DNA of 14,898 bases. Source: Anaerolineae bacterium (GTDB taxonomy: Bacteria; Chloroflexota; Anaerolineae; JAFGEY01). Shown here in pieces: positions 13,952 through 14,898 of this stretch. Under the pieces are notes generated by a model. That model was not told the origin of the DNA, ran no database searches, and was given only the letters and a program-made list of their open reading frames with translations. The number at the start of each line of letters is the position of its first letter. Positions within the stretch are counted from its first letter, which is position 1. The stretch lies in NCBI GenBank assembly GCA_016931365.1, contig JAFGEY010000205.1:1-14898 (forward strand), in the 5' to 3' direction. The position numbers and the translations under genes were made by a program.

Positions 13952-14898
13952 CTAGATTTCAAAGTCGCCTTCTTGGATAAAGCCTCTTTCGATCAGCCTG
14001 TCGCGCAGCTCGACCAGTGACTTCATACCAAAGTTACGAATCGCCAGCATCTCATCGGCGCCTTTGGACATCTTGTCGATGACCTGCCCCACCGTAGTGA
14101 TGCCCGTGCGCTTGAGACAGTTATAGACCCGCACGACCAGGTCCAGCTCTTCGATCGGTGTGTCAAGCAAATGGACCGACGCCGCTTCTTCTTCGACGAC
14201 GACCGGTTCAGGCTCGACCACAATCGCCTCAACCCCGGCAAACATCGCCAGGTGCCGCATCAACAACTGGGCGGCCTGGCTGAGTGCTTCCTGGGGACGA
14301 ATGGTACCGTCGGTCCAGATATCCAGGGTCAATTTGTCAAAGTTGGTCATCTGTCCCACACGCGCCGGATCGACATCCCAATTGATCTTGCGAATCGGGC
14401 TGAAAATCGCATCGACGGGCAGCTCACCGATGGGCAGTTTGCCCCGCTCTTCAGACGGTGAATACCCGCGCCCCAACTCGACCGTCATCTCGATGTCCAA
14501 TTCGATGTTGGGATCGTCGGCCGTAAACAGCTCCAAGTTGGGATTGAGCACCTGAACTTCGGGTGGACAGCGCAAGTCGCCTGCCGTCACGATGCCGACC
14601 CCGCGCACGGGCAGGTGCAGCCGGACCGGCTCTTCGGTTTCCATCTTGAAGCGAATCTGCTTGACGTTCAGCAACAACACAATCATATCTTCTCTGACGC
14701 CGGGGATAGTCGAAAACTCGTGCGGAACATCTTCCACGCGGATTGACGTCACCGCGGCGCCAGTCAGGGACGAGATCAACACACGACGTAACGCATTTCC
14801 CAGGGTCGTGCCGTACCCTTTTTCCAGTGGGCTGATCACAAAGCGCCCATACTTTTGAGTCCCAACTTCGCATTCGATTGTGGGCAACACAAAGTTTA
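13952..14898 (-). CDS. rpoA: DNA-directed RNA polymerase subunit alpha, N-terminus at window edge
   Basis: At least 312 residues of alpha are present. The N-terminal assembly domain (about 1-225) shows YGRFVISPLEKGYGTTLGNA, LRRVLISSLTGAAVTSI and HEFSTIPGVREDMIVLLLNV. A Glu/Val/Pro-rich linker (about 224-245) leads to the C-terminal DNA-binding domain. In that domain Arg254, Asn257, Cys258, Gly288, Lys290 and Ser291 match the E. coli residues that bind UP elements. The frame stays open to the right edge beyond the GTG at 14890, which lacks a visible ribosome binding site, so the true start is probably just outside and a few residues are missing. It is followed by rplQ after an unusually long 141-bp gap. 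Confidence 0.96.
   Translation of the reverse strand, partial: NFVLPTIECEVGTQKYGRFVISPLEKGYGTTLGNALRRVLISSLTGAAVTSIRVEDVPHEFSTIPGVREDMIVLLLNVKQIRFKMETEEPVRLHLPVRGVGIVTAGDLRCPPEVQVLNPNLELFTADDPNIELDIEMTVELGRGYSPSEERGKLPIGELPVDAIFSPIRKINWDVDPARVGQMTNFDKLTLDIWTDGTIRPQEALSQAAQLLMRHLAMFAGVEAIVVEPEPVVVEEEAASVHLLDTPIEELDLVVRVYNCLKRTGITTVGQVIDKMSKGADEMLAIRNFGMKSLVELRDRLIERGFIQEGDFEI

Overview
The window looks like chromosomal DNA of a moderately GC-rich bacterium. I lean towards Chloroflexota (Anaerolineae-like) from the feel of RpoA, IF-1 and the long L17, but this is inference and no database was searched. I saw no tRNA, rRNA, CRISPR array, insertion sequence or phage gene.

Left part (1-3672): four metabolic genes. 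On the minus strand an M55-family D-aminopeptidase-like gene is followed by a cyclase/kynurenine-formamidase-like gene that runs off the left edge. Divergent from them lies a creatininase-family amidohydrolase on the plus strand. Convergent with that is a LarA-family nickel-pincer racemase with all its key residues. Three metal-dependent amide or peptide hydrolases beside a 2-hydroxyacid racemase/epimerase suggest breakdown of a small chiral amide, peptide or lactam-like compound. The substrate is unknown.

Middle (3763-11502): a near-perfect sigma-70 promoter and an attenuator-like hairpin precede infA (IF-1). A possible small basic protein with a Ser-Gln-Ala/Lys repeat follows. Then comes a complete N-type (alternate) F1Fo ATPase operon in the order beta, epsilon, AtpQ, a, c, b, alpha, gamma. 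There is no separate delta gene, but the b subunit carries a delta-like C-terminal domain, and atpR is missing. The c subunit has the Gln/Glu-Ser/Tyr pattern of Na+-binding rotor rings, so Na+ coupling is predicted. A two-CBS-domain protein closes the operon, just before a strong 16-bp intrinsic terminator.

Right part (11537-14898, minus strand): the distal end of a ribosomal-protein/alpha operon in the order rpoA (cut by the window edge), rplQ, truA, rplM, rpsI. L17 carries an internal charged insertion of about 55-60 residues. The rpoA-rplQ gap can fold into mutually exclusive hairpins just upstream of the rplQ ribosome binding site.

The best candidates for something new are the L17 insertion, the CBS protein tied to a predicted Na+-ATPase operon, the atypical c-ring sequence, the LarA/hydrolase neighbourhood and the rplQ leader fold.
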